From Clostridiales bacterium (GTDB taxonomy: Bacteria; Bacillota; Clostridia; Oscillospirales; CAG-272), in contig JAJQCT010000009.1 in NCBI GenBank assembly GCA_021202555.1, positions 1 through 33,715 of the forward strand: a stretch of 33,715 bases of DNA, in the 5' to 3' direction. Each line of letters begins with the position of its first letter. The stretch's first letter is position 1. Positions 7,166 through 15,418 of the stretch are shown here, in pieces. The notes under the pieces were generated by a model. It had not been told where the DNA came from and did no database searches. It was given only the letters and a program-made list of their open reading frames with translations. The position numbers and the translations under genes were made by a program.

Positions 7166-7205
7166 AAAAACGCCCTTGACAAGGGCGTTTTTTATGTGGT
7201 ATAAT
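7166..7205 (+). promoter_or_regulatory. rpmG-operon promoter with its -35 box at a hairpin tip
   Basis: TTGACA at 7176-7181, 18-bp spacer, extended -10 TGGTATAAT ending at 7205. The same bases form a 12-bp hairpin, arms AAAAACGCCCTT at 7166-7177 and its complement at 7181-7192, with loop GAC and a T run: a terminator for aspS whose apex is the -35 element. A weaker hairpin directly after the aspS stop (GGGA-ATTTC-TCCC, around 7072-7084) has no T run. Confidence 0.85.
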
Positions 7206-7333
7206 TTTATCACCTCGACGGGGTTCTTTTTTTGCGCGCTCACTTGGCGTGCGATTACGGCACTGCCGCGCCACGACAGGTCGGATGCCGCCGAGGGAGG
7301 TACGAATTATTTTAAGGGAGGTGCCGCTCAAAA

Positions 7334-7483
7334 ATGAGAGTCAAAATCACACTCGCGTGCAGCGAATGCAAACAGCGCAACTACGACACGATGAAAAACA
7401 AGAAGAATACTCCCGACAGGCTTGAGATGACCAAGTACTGCCGCTTCTGTCGCAAGCACACTCTTCACAGGGAAACCAAGTAA
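7334..7483 (+). CDS. rpmG: 50S ribosomal protein L33
   Basis: A 49-residue protein, [12 protein letters not shown] onward, matching bacterial L33 in length and pattern. It has two CxxC pairs (C9/C12 and C36/C39), so this is the zinc-binding form rather than the Cys-free zinc-independent paralogue. It is the first gene of the rpmG-secE-nusG-rplK-rplA cluster. GGGAGGTG precedes the ATG at 7334. Confidence 0.96.
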   Translation: MRVKITLACSECKQRNYDTMKNKKNTPDRLEMTKYCRFCRKHTLHRETK

Positions 7484-7489
7484 GGAGAG

Positions 7490-8083
7490 ATGATGAAAAA
7501 CAGAAGAATTGGTAAGCTTCTTGCACTGCTTCTCGCGCTCATGCTCACGGTATCGTTTGCAACGGTATTTGTGAGTGCCGACACTGAGGAAGAATCGACC
7601 GCGGAAACCGCCGAGACGGATGAAACATCATCCGCTGATGAAACGTCTGAGGAAACAGCATCGGAGGATGAAACGTCTGAGGATTCAACATCTGAGGACA
7701 CAACGGCAGATACTGATGATGAAACATCAGCAGATACTGACGACACATCATCTGACGAAGATACATCATCTGACGACGATGATGGAACCTCATTCCTTTC
7801 GTCGTTTTTGTCGTTTCTCGGATCGTCCGGCGGGATAACACTGATAATCATTATCGTTATCGCGATAATCTATCTCGTATGGTGGGCAAGACACAGAGAA
7901 AGAGCGTCGAAAACATGGCGCGCTTTCAAGAGCGAATTTAAAAAGATAGTCTGGGCTGACAAACACGAGACGCTGAAAAATACGATAGTCGTTATTATCG
8001 TAATTCTCGCCTTCGCGCTTGTTCTCGGCGTCGTTGATTATCTCCTGTCGCTTCTTGTGGATGCGCTTGCGCTTCTCGGATAA
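7490..8083 (+). CDS. secE: Enlarged SecE translocase subunit with signal peptide and acidic domain
   Basis: The C-terminal 58 residues (140-197) are a normal single-span SecE: amphipathic helix TWRAFKSEFKKIVWADKHE, then a membrane helix. SecE clamps SecY in the Sec channel. The upstream part is unexpected: a signal-like segment (1-30, KNRR then a hydrophobic core and VSA), a segment of 70 residues almost wholly D, E, S, T and A (31-100), and an extra membrane helix (about 116-132). Bacterial SecE is usually about 60-130 residues with no cleavable signal. If the signal is used, the acidic part lies outside the cell and the extra helix returns the chain to the cytoplasm, giving the SecE core its proper orientation. 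Located between rpmG and nusG, the standard place. GGAG lies before two adjacent ATGs (7490 and 7493). Confidence 0.9.
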   Translation: MMKNRRIGKLLALLLALMLTVSFATVFVSADTEEESTAETAETDETSSADETSEETASEDETSEDSTSEDTTADTDDETSADTDDTSSDEDTSSDDDDGTSFLSSFLSFLGSSGGITLIIIIVIAIIYLVWWARHRERASKTWRAFKSEFKKIVWADKHETLKNTIVVIIVILAFALVLGVVDYLLSLLVDALALLG

Positions 8084-8089
8084 CGGGAA

Positions 8090-8629
8090 ATGAGCGATAT
8101 TAACGAAATGGCGGTTCTCGGACCGAGATGGTATGTGGCGCATACTTATTCGGGATATGAGAACAAGGTCAAAAGCAGTATCGAGAAAATCGTCGAAAAC
8201 AGAAATCTCGAAAATATGATTTTCGAGGTTGTTATTCCGATGGAAAAGGTCACCGAAACTAACGGCGGCGAAGAAAAAACGTCGGAATCGAAGAAATTTC
8301 CGAGCTACGTACTCATTAAAATGGTGATGAGCGACGAAAGCTGGCACATTGTCCGCAACATAAGCGGCGTCACGGGATTTGTGGGACCCGGCTCAAAGCC
8401 TGTTCCGCTCACCGACGCGGAGGTTGCGGCAATCGAGCTGGAAAGTCACGTCGAGCATTCCACGATAGACGTCGGCGACGAGGTTTCTATTGTGAGCGGT
8501 CCGTTTGTGGGCTACAGCGGTATCGTTCAGTCGTTTGCGGATGACAGGACAAGCGTCACAGTTACGATTTCGGTCGCGGGACGCGATATGCCCGTCATGA
8601 TGGAGACGAAAAACATCAAAAAATCATAA
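8090..8629 (+). CDS. nusG: Transcription termination/antitermination factor NusG
   Basis: A 179-residue NusG that binds RNA polymerase and links it to Rho or the ribosome. The N-terminal NGN domain starts WYVAHTYSGYENKV and includes FPSYVLIKMVM and GVTGFVG; the C-terminal KOW domain has DVGDEVSIVSGPFVGYSGIVQ. A short loop (VTETNGGEEKTSESK) is the usual variable insertion. The start is 7 bp after the secE stop, suggesting translational coupling. Confidence 0.96.
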   Translation: MSDINEMAVLGPRWYVAHTYSGYENKVKSSIEKIVENRNLENMIFEVVIPMEKVTETNGGEEKTSESKKFPSYVLIKMVMSDESWHIVRNISGVTGFVGPGSKPVPLTDAEVAAIELESHVEHSTIDVGDEVSIVSGPFVGYSGIVQSFADDRTSVTVTISVAGRDMPVMMETKNIKKS

Positions 8630-8715
8630 AAAGGCGGTCGCAGCACCGCCGCGTGGGAGGGAGAAAATTCAAGGTAATTCTCCCGCAAATAACCACACAC
8701 GGAGGAATTTAAAGC

Positions 8716-9141
8716 ATGGCAAAGAAAATCACGGGCTATATCAAGCTCCAGCTTCCCGCAGGGAAAGCTACTCCGCAGCCTCCCGTAGGACCCGCACTCG
8801 GTCAGTACGGCGTTTCGATTCCTAACTTCACGAAGGAATTCAACGAGAGGACGAAGAACGACATAGGTCTTATTATCCCCGTCATCATCACGGTTTACGC
8901 AGACTGCTCGTTTACGTTTATCACAAAAACGCCTCCCGCAGCCGTTTTAATCAAGAAGGCGTGCGGCATTGAATCGGGTTCCGGCGTTCCCAACAAGACG
9001 AAGGTTGCAACGATAACACGCGAGCAGATAAAGCAGATAGCGGAAACAAAGCTTCCCGATCTCAACGCGGGTTCAGTTGAAGCGGCGATGAGCATGATAG
9101 CGGGAACGGCGCGCAGCATGGGCGTCACCGTAGTCGATTAA
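8716..9141 (+). CDS. rplK: 50S ribosomal protein L11
   Basis: A 141-residue protein of standard L11 length, with [27 protein letters not shown] at the N-terminus, the [10 protein letters not shown] segment, and the rRNA-binding C-terminal domain ending [11 protein letters not shown]. It forms part of the GTPase-associated centre. GGAGG precedes the start. The 86-bp gap after nusG contains GGCGG/CCGCC arms and GGGAGAA/TTCTCCC arms that could form leader hairpins. Confidence 0.97.
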   Translation: MAKKITGYIKLQLPAGKATPQPPVGPALGQYGVSIPNFTKEFNERTKNDIGLIIPVIITVYADCSFTFITKTPPAAVLIKKACGIESGSGVPNKTKVATITREQIKQIAETKLPDLNAGSVEAAMSMIAGTARSMGVTVVD

Positions 9142-9154
9142 GGGAGGCAGAGCG

Positions 9155-9844
9155 ATGTTTAAGAGCAAAAAGTATAAGGAAAGCGCAAAGCTTATCGAGA
9201 AATCGAAGCAGTACGATTCGTCCGAGGCGCTCGACCTCGTGGTAAAGACCGCTAAGTCGAATTTCGACGAAACGATAGAGCTTCACGTTCGTCTCGGCGT
9301 CGATTCGCGTCACGCCGATCAGCAGGTGCGCGGCGCCGTCGTGCTTCCGAACGGAACGGGCAAAAAGGTGCGTGTTCTCGCAATTGCGAAGGACGACAAG
9401 GCTGACGAGGCGAGAGCGGCTGGAGCCGACTATGTGGGCGATCAGGACATGATCGACAAAATCCAGAAGGAGAGCTGGTTCGATTACGACGTAATCATCA
9501 CAACTCCCAACATGATGGGTATGATCGGTCGTCTCGGTCGTGTGCTCGGTCCTAAGGGACTTATGCCTAACCCCAAGTCGGGAACCGTTACGATGGACAT
9601 CGGCAAGGCTATCAAGGACGCCAAAGCAGGTAAGGTTGAGTACCGTCTTGATAAGACGAACATCATTCACTGCCCGATAGGAAAGGCTTCCTTCGGCACC
9701 GAAAAGCTTCAGGAGAATTTCGATACGCTGATGGACGCGATTTTAAAGGCAAGACCCGCTGCGGCAAAGGGACAGTATGTCAAGAGCTGCGTTGTTGCCT
9801 CAACGATGGGTCCCGGCATAAAAATCAACACATCCCGTATGTAA
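9155..9844 (+). CDS. rplA: 50S ribosomal protein L1
   Basis: A 229-residue L1, the stalk protein and, in many bacteria, an autoregulator of its own operon. Signature segments are [43 protein letters not shown] and [10 protein letters not shown] near the end. GGGAGGC precedes the ATG. The transcription unit ends here: a perfect 18-bp hairpin and a terminator follow and the next gene is convergent, so rplJ and rplL are not in the customary place. Confidence 0.97.
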   Translation: MFKSKKYKESAKLIEKSKQYDSSEALDLVVKTAKSNFDETIELHVRLGVDSRHADQQVRGAVVLPNGTGKKVRVLAIAKDDKADEARAAGADYVGDQDMIDKIQKESWFDYDVIITTPNMMGMIGRLGRVLGPKGLMPNPKSGTVTMDIGKAIKDAKAGKVEYRLDKTNIIHCPIGKASFGTEKLQENFDTLMDAILKARPAAAKGQYVKSCVVASTMGPGIKINTSRM

Positions 9845-9848
9845 ACTG

Positions 9849-9888
9849 TTGCCATAATATGGTATCGAAAGATACCATATTATGGCAA
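9849..9888 (+). repeat. Perfect 18-bp hairpin with GAAA loop after rplA
   Basis: Arms 9849-9866 and 9871-9888 are fully complementary, with the stable tetraloop GAAA. It begins 5 nt after the rplA stop codon and has no T run, so it is not a simple intrinsic terminator. It may protect the message 3' end or be an isolated extragenic palindrome. Confidence 0.8.
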
Positions 9889-9939
9889 AGTATTCAAGTG
9901 AAATGCGGCATCAGGCGACGTCGTTTTATGGCAAAAAAC

Positions 9940-9970
9940 AAAGAATCCCGGCATATGGCGGGATTCTTTT
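9940..9970. terminator. Bidirectional terminator between rplA and the glycosyltransferase
   Basis: An 11-bp hairpin with arms AAAGAATCCCG at 9940-9950 and CGGGATTCTTT at 9959-9969. A short T tract follows on the plus strand, and an A-rich run before it gives a T tract on the minus strand. It suits two converging genes. Confidence 0.85.
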
Positions 9971-10040
9971 CGTATATTTAGGCGTCATGCTTTTCATTCG
10001 TCAATCTGCGAAAGGGAATGCAGATGACCGCGGCGCTTTT

Positions 10041-11321
10041 TCATTTTGTATGCATTTTTTCGCGGTGCTTGATTTCCTGCGACAAATTATAAAGCCTTGA
10101 CATTTTGCAGAAGCGGAACGCGGCTCTCACCACCTTGTCGCTTCTCCCGTTTCGTATCTTAAGCGTGGGATTCACGTTGTCTATGACGTATTTGTATCTT
10201 TGAAGCGCATCATCAACGACCTCATCCCATGAAACCGCGAGATTTTTTGCCGCGCCCTCGCCGACTTTTTTGACAAGCTCCGGCTTTTTATACGTATTTG
10301 CGAGCGTTTCGTAAAGGCTTTCGGCGTTTTCCTCGCACATAAAGCAGTCAATCCCCTCGCTTGCGTCCTCGGAGGCGCCAGAGCCGCGTATCAGAACTGA
10401 CGGGGTATAGCTTGCCGCCGCCTCATGTACGACAAGACCGTTCGTGTCGTATGTGGACGGGAAAATGAATATGTCAGCCATCGAATAAAAATCCGAGAGC
10501 AAGAGCCTATCCGTGATTCTGCCCGTAAACCGGCAGCAGTCGCCGATTCCGCACTCCTCGGCGTATTTCTCGATTTCATCCTTGTCCATTCCGTCGCCGA
10601 TGAAAATCATCGTAAAGGGCATATCATTCCGCTTCATCATCGAGAGCGCGTCAATCGCGATTTTGATTCCCTTATACCACATCTGCCGCCCGACGAAAAG
10701 ATATACGGGATTTCTTCTGTCGATTCCGAACTCGAGAGCCGCCGCCTCGATTCGCTCCTCCGGAGCGCGTCCGCGCCTGAAATCGACGCCGTTTCGCATA
10801 ACCCTCACGTCGCCCTCATATCCGAGGCTGTAAAGGCTCGCCTTCGCGCCCTCGCTCACAGCCCATACCTCGTCGCAGGCGTTTACGTTGTCGAGCAGAA
10901 CCTTGACGACGATGCTTTTTGCGAGCGACGACTTCACAATCGTGCCAATATCAAAATCAAATCGGGTATGATACGTGAAAACTATGGGCGCTCCCGTCGC
11001 CTCGCGAAGCTCACGCGCCATATATGTCGAGATAAACGGGCAGTGCGTATGTATTATGTCGGGATGAAACTGCGCGAGCCGCGTAACCGCCTTGACCGAA
11101 AACGGATAGCCCGCGCGGTATCCGATTCTTTTCATTGTGTTGATGCTTGAATATCGTATCACGGGAAAGGGATAGCTGTCCGAAATTCCGGGATATTTCG
11201 GCGTCGCCACCATGACGTTCCCCTGCTTTTTATTTATCGAGCGCGCGTAATTGAGCGTTGCGTTCGCAACCCCGTCAATCGCTGTCGGGGGAAATGAATC
11301 GTTCAAAAGACATACGTTCAC
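10041..11321 (-). CDS. Glycosyltransferase family 4
   Basis: A 426-residue GT-B glycosyltransferase. The N-terminal half has the acceptor fold with the glycine-rich DSFPPTAIDGVANATLNY and the HTHCPFIS segment. The C-terminal nucleotide-sugar domain contains YLFVGRQMWYKGIKIAID, IGDGMDKDEIE, RFTGRI, and the family donor motif as DTNGLVVHEAAA, equivalent to the EX7E motif with Asp first. Similar proteins glucosylate diacylglycerol or transfer mannose; acceptor here unknown, probably a membrane lipid or envelope glycan. The start is GTG at 11321, with a modest AGG upstream. It ends at a shared terminator and probably lies in one unit with the deacylase gene 34 bp upstream. Confidence 0.88.
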   Translation of the reverse strand: MNVCLLNDSFPPTAIDGVANATLNYARSINKKQGNVMVATPKYPGISDSYPFPVIRYSSINTMKRIGYRAGYPFSVKAVTRLAQFHPDIIHTHCPFISTYMARELREATGAPIVFTYHTRFDFDIGTIVKSSLAKSIVVKVLLDNVNACDEVWAVSEGAKASLYSLGYEGDVRVMRNGVDFRRGRAPEERIEAAALEFGIDRRNPVYLFVGRQMWYKGIKIAIDALSMMKRNDMPFTMIFIGDGMDKDEIEKYAEECGIGDCCRFTGRITDRLLLSDFYSMADIFIFPSTYDTNGLVVHEAAASYTPSVLIRGSGASEDASEGIDCFMCEENAESLYETLANTYKKPELVKKVGEGAAKNLAVSWDEVVDDALQRYKYVIDNVNPTLKIRNGRSDKVVRAAFRFCKMSRLYNLSQEIKHREKMHTK

Positions 11322-11355
11322 AAATTTTTACCTGTCTTTTTGCTGTTGTCCGATT

Positions 11356-11856
11356 TCATGCCGTGAGAGGGGCGACCTTGGCTTCCGTATATGCTGTCAG
11401 CTCGGACGAGGATACCTTCATCTGAAGCCCGCGCTGTCCCGCCGACACGTAGATAAAATCGTAAAGCTCCGACAGCTCGTCGATATATGTCGGAAATTTC
11501 TTTTTCATTCCGACGGGAGAGCAGCCGCCGCGGATATATCCCGTCACGCCTAAAAGCTCGCTTTGCTTTATCATTGAAACGCTCTTGCAGCCCGCTGCGC
11601 GCGCGCATTTTTTGAAGTCCAGCTCCTCGTTTACGGGTATGACAAAAACGGAGATTTCTCCGCGCTCATTCCGGCAGACGAGCGTCTTGAACATCAGGTC
11701 GGGGTCAATTCCCGAAATTTTCGCCGCGTGTGTTCCCGAAAGGTCGCTCTCGTCAACCTCGTATTCGACAGTCTCGTATTTTATTCCTGCCGTATCGAGC
11801 ATACGAAGCGCGTTTGTTTTGGCGCTCTGCCTCGCGCCGCCGTCCGATGCTTTCAC
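11356..11856 (-). CDS. ybaK: YbaK/EbsC-family aminoacyl-tRNA deacylase
   Basis: A 166-residue protein of the YbaK/ProX family; the type member removes cysteine wrongly attached to tRNA-Pro. Visible family features are TNALRMLDTAGIKYETVEYE, MFKTLVCR with the conserved lysine, VFVIPVNEELDFKK, and the glycine-rich GYIRGGCSPVGMKK. I start it at the GTG at 11856 because AAGGAG stands 9 nt upstream (11866-11871). The frame stays open 56 codons further, but that part is Arg/Lys-rich with no ribosome site. Substrate tRNA is by family analogy. Confidence 0.88.
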   Translation of the reverse strand: MKASDGGARQSAKTNALRMLDTAGIKYETVEYEVDESDLSGTHAAKISGIDPDLMFKTLVCRNERGEISVFVIPVNEELDFKKCARAAGCKSVSMIKQSELLGVTGYIRGGCSPVGMKKKFPTYIDELSELYDFIYVSAGQRGLQMKVSSSELTAYTEAKVAPLTA

Positions 11857-12131
11857 TGTGGATAGCTCCTTATATGAGTATAAATATATTTTACCGCATA
11901 TCTCACCAAATTTCAAGAGGAATTTTCTTAAGAATCGTTTAATTCTCAAAATTCGGATGAATGCGCGCGGTCGGCGTATCCGCACCCGTTTCATTCCCCG
12001 TTTCGCTGAAATTCGGCGCTCCAAAAAAATATTTTTGTTAATTTTCGTCTTTTCCCCTTTTATAATCTGCGAGAATGTGATATTATAAACAGTGTGTCGA
12101 TTACACTATTAAATCAAAAACGAGGCTTTAC

Positions 12132-13751
12132 ATGGACTTATCCGAATTTTCACTTCTTTATCCCCCGGGACACGACGCGGCAAGCTCGCGCCCCGACATT
12201 TCAGCCGAAACCTCCGAGCAGCTTGAGCTTGATATTTTGTTCGATCTGAAAAATGCGTCCCTTGAGGATTTTTACACGACATCCCCCGAGGTGATTCGCT
12301 ACCGTGAGGATATATTCCGCGATATGGTCGATTATCCCGAGGTCGCGGAGACGCTCATGAAGGTTGTTCCCGTGCTGCTCGACATTTCGGAGATAAGGCG
12401 TCTTGAATCGGGACTCGCTGCGGCGGGTTCGACGGACACCCGCTCGTATCTTTTCTCGCTCACCGAAATCGAGCTTTACACCTCATGCCTGAATATAATG
12501 TATAAGGGGCTTTCGGGCTGCCGCGGAAAGCTGAGAAGCGAGGCTCTTATCGCCATGGCGGACAGGATAACGGAGCTGACGGAAAGCGACTACTACGCCG
12601 ATCTCAACAAAAAGCTGAATGATTTGACGCAGCGTGTGCGCGACATCAAATCCGTGACGATAGGCGTTAATCTCGACGCGCAGCTTCGCCCCGTTTACGC
12701 CGGTGTGCTTTCGATAAATTCAAATACCTTCAAAAGCGGCGAGGTTATAGAGAAAATCCTTTCGCTCAACTTCAAAAAGGACGATTTTACGTGCATAGCG
12801 CCCCTTCAGCCGTTTTTGAAGGGGCAGTCGGACAATCAGCAGTACGCGACGACGCACGCGTTTTACAGCGCGATAAACGACGTTTTCAAAAGCTCCGTGC
12901 GCTCATGGAAGCGCGTCGTTTCGGAGTATGTGCTTGAAAATACGGATTTTCTGCTTCATATTCTGCCCGAAATCGAATTTGTCGTGAAGGGCGCGAAGGT
13001 GATAACGGCGCTGAAGCGCAGGGATATTCCGCTCTGCCGCCCCGAGATTTGCCCGATGGAGGAAAAGAGGCTTTCGTTCAAATCGCTCTGCAACCCCGTA
13101 GTTGCGCTCAAAATAGACGACAAAATCGTGCCGAACGACCTTGTTTTCGATGAAAACGCGATGGTGTACATCCTCACGGGACCGAACAGGGGCGGAAAAT
13201 CCGTCATCACCTGCGCGCTCGGTCAGGCTGTGGCGCTCTGTATGCTGGGGCTTCCCGTTCCCGCGGAGGAGGCGGTAATTTCCCCTGTTGACGGGATTTA
13301 CACACACTTCCCGACGGGGAGCGAGGACACGATAGACAAGGGGCGTCTCGGCGAGGAATGCGCGAGGCTTGAGGATATCTTCAATCACATAACGGAAAAC
13401 AGCCTCGTGCTGCTTGACGAATCGCTCTCATCAACGGGAGCGTATGAGGCGTCGTATATTGCGGCGGAGGTGCTGACGGGCTTCGCCGTGCTCGGATGTC
13501 GCGCGCTCTTCTCGACGCATTTACACGAGCTTGCGGCGAAAACGGATGAAATCAACGCGGAATCCGTGTCGCGCGGCGGAGTCAGGGTAGATAATCTTGT
13601 CGCCGATATAAGCGCGGGACAGAGAAGCTTTCTCATCAAGAGGGCAAAGCCCGACGGCAAGAGCTACGCGCATGACATCGCGGAAAAATACGGGCTTTCG
13701 TTCCCGCAGATAATGAAAAAGGTGTCGCGCGGCAAGGAAGGCAAAGAATAA
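12132..13751 (+). CDS. MutS-family ATPase lacking the mismatch-recognition domain
   Basis: A 539-residue protein with only the MutS core (lever/clamp helices, about residues 30-310) and the C-terminal ABC-type ATPase. Walker A is GPNRGGKS (about 350-357, Lys356), where MutS usually has GPNMGGKS(T). Walker B is LVLLDESLSST, and the late STHLHEL motif follows. The N-terminal mismatch-binding and connector domains of MutS are absent, and no Smr nuclease domain is present as in MutS2. It therefore probably binds branched DNA or has another ATP-driven role rather than classical mismatch repair. GAGG precedes the ATG. The next gene starts 12 bp later, so it probably leads an operon. Confidence 0.88.
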   Translation: MDLSEFSLLYPPGHDAASSRPDISAETSEQLELDILFDLKNASLEDFYTTSPEVIRYREDIFRDMVDYPEVAETLMKVVPVLLDISEIRRLESGLAAAGSTDTRSYLFSLTEIELYTSCLNIMYKGLSGCRGKLRSEALIAMADRITELTESDYYADLNKKLNDLTQRVRDIKSVTIGVNLDAQLRPVYAGVLSINSNTFKSGEVIEKILSLNFKKDDFTCIAPLQPFLKGQSDNQQYATTHAFYSAINDVFKSSVRSWKRVVSEYVLENTDFLLHILPEIEFVVKGAKVITALKRRDIPLCRPEICPMEEKRLSFKSLCNPVVALKIDDKIVPNDLVFDENAMVYILTGPNRGGKSVITCALGQAVALCMLGLPVPAEEAVISPVDGIYTHFPTGSEDTIDKGRLGEECARLEDIFNHITENSLVLLDESLSSTGAYEASYIAAEVLTGFAVLGCRALFSTHLHELAAKTDEINAESVSRGGVRVDNLVADISAGQRSFLIKRAKPDGKSYAHDIAEKYGLSFPQIMKKVSRGKEGKE

Positions 13752-13763
13752 GAAAGGACTGTC

Positions 13764-14243
13764 ATGAACGAAATACTTAATTTAATCGAATCGAACAGCA
13801 AGCTGACGGCAAAGGAAATTGCCGCCATGCTCGGCAAGGAGGAGGGCGACATCAAAAGCGCGCTCGAAAAATATGAAAATGACGGCGTAATTCTCGGATA
13901 CCACACGATAATCGACTGGGATAAGACAGACCGCGAATACGTCACAGCCATCATTGAGATTAAAATCACGCCGCAGCGCGACCGCGGATTTGACAAAATC
14001 GCCGAGAGAATATATAATTATCCCGAGGTGCAGTCGCTTTATCTCATGTCGGGAAGCTATGACCTCGCGGTAATAATCGAGGGAAAGACAATGAAGGAGG
14101 TCGCATACTTTGTGGCGCAGAAGCTCGCTCCGATTGAGGACGTCGTATCTACGGCGACGCATTTTGTCCTGCGCAAATACAAGGCGGACGGCGTCGTTTA
14201 CGGCGCGTCCGAGGAGGACCTTCGGGGAGTTGACTTTATATGA
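13764..14243 (+). CDS. Lrp/AsnC-family transcriptional regulator
   Basis: A 159-residue regulator. The N-terminal winged helix-turn-helix (ILNLIESNSKLTAKEIAAMLGK, residues about 4-25) is followed by ALEKYENDGVILGYH and a C-terminal RAM domain with an amino-acid sensing fold (YVTAIIEIKITPQRD, SLYLMSGSYDLAVIIEG). Such proteins form octamers and usually respond to an amino acid. The gene overlaps the next (aminotransferase) by four bases, so it probably controls that gene or answers to its substrate. AGAAAGGA lies before the ATG. Confidence 0.92.
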   Translation: MNEILNLIESNSKLTAKEIAAMLGKEEGDIKSALEKYENDGVILGYHTIIDWDKTDREYVTAIIEIKITPQRDRGFDKIAERIYNYPEVQSLYLMSGSYDLAVIIEGKTMKEVAYFVAQKLAPIEDVVSTATHFVLRKYKADGVVYGASEEDLRGVDFI

Positions 14244-15418
14244 AGCCGTACAGTGAGCTTTTGTCCCGCATGGTGACGGAGCTGGAGCCGTCGGGAATAC
14301 GCAAATTTTTCGATATTCTCGGCGACATGAAGGATGTCATATCGCTGACGGTCGGACAGCCCGATTTCGTTACCCCGTGGCATATCCGCGAGGCGGGAAT
14401 CAAAAGCCTTGAGGAGGGTCGCACATATTATACCTCAAACAGCGGGCTTTCTGAGCTTCGAGGTGAAATTTCATCATATCTTTCGCGCAGATTCGGACTT
14501 AAATACGACCCGACGTCCGAAATCACTGTCACGGTCGGCGGCAGCGAGGCGATAGACATCGCCATTCGCACCGTATGCAATCCCGGCGACGAGGTTATTA
14601 TACCCGTGCCGTGCTTCGTGTGCTATGAGCCGCTTGTAAAAAGCGCCGGCGGCGTTCCCGTATTGCTCGAAACGAAGCTTTGCGACAATTTCAAGATAAA
14701 GCCCGACGAGCTTTCGGCGCTCATAACGGAAAGGACAAAGCTTCTGATTCTTCCGTATCCGAATAATCCTACGGGAGCCGTAATGACGGGTGAGGAGCTT
14801 GAGAAAATCGCCGAGGTTTTGCGTGGTACTGACATTCTGATTTTATCCGATGAGATTTATGCGGAGCTTACATACGAGCGCCGTCACGTTTCGATTGCGT
14901 CGCTTGACGAAATGCGCGAGAGGACGATACTCGTCTCGGGATTTTCAAAGGCATACGCGATGACGGGCTGGCGTCTCGGATATGTCTGCGCGCCCGCGCC
15001 GATAACGCACGAGCTTTTCAAGCTCCATCAGTACTCGATTATGTGCGCGCCCGTGACCTCGCAGTACGCAGCCGTTGAGGCGCTTCGGTCGGGGGATTCC
15101 GACATTGAGACGATGAAGGCGGAATACAACCGCCGCCGCCGCTATCTTTTGTCGGGACTTCGCGAGCTTGGAATTGACTGCTTTACTCCCGAGGGCGCGT
15201 TTTATGTCTGGCCTGACATCAGAAAATTCGGACTTTCAAGCGAGAAATTCTGCGAGCGGCTGCTTTATGAGGGCGGTGTCGCCATCGTTCCCGGAACAGC
15301 GTTCGGCAAATGCGGCGAGGGCTTTGCGAGAATATCGTACGCTTACTCCGTCAAGCACCTGATGATGGCGCTTGACAAAATCGGCGCGTTCGTCGAGAGC
15401 CTCAGAGGCGAAAAATGA
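14240..15418 (+). CDS. PLP-dependent aminotransferase, class I/II
   Basis: A 392-residue fold-type I aminotransferase. SGFSKAYAMTGWRLGY carries the PLP lysine (Lys237). Supporting motifs are SLTVGQPDF, TVGGSEAI for phosphate binding, PYPNNPTGAV, and ILSDEIYAEL with the aspartate that pairs with the pyridine nitrogen. A late conserved arginine lies in FARISYA. Members transfer amino groups between aspartate, alanine, aromatic amino acids or methionine-type substrates and 2-oxoacids; which one is not clear. It overlaps both neighbours by ATGA junctions, indicating tight coupling with the Lrp gene and the TIM-barrel gene. Confidence 0.93.
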   Translation: MKPYSELLSRMVTELEPSGIRKFFDILGDMKDVISLTVGQPDFVTPWHIREAGIKSLEEGRTYYTSNSGLSELRGEISSYLSRRFGLKYDPTSEITVTVGGSEAIDIAIRTVCNPGDEVIIPVPCFVCYEPLVKSAGGVPVLLETKLCDNFKIKPDELSALITERTKLLILPYPNNPTGAVMTGEELEKIAEVLRGTDILILSDEIYAELTYERRHVSIASLDEMRERTILVSGFSKAYAMTGWRLGYVCAPAPITHELFKLHQYSIMCAPVTSQYAAVEALRSGDSDIETMKAEYNRRRRYLLSGLRELGIDCFTPEGAFYVWPDIRKFGLSSEKFCERLLYEGGVAIVPGTAFGKCGEGFARISYAYSVKHLMMALDKIGAFVESLRGEK

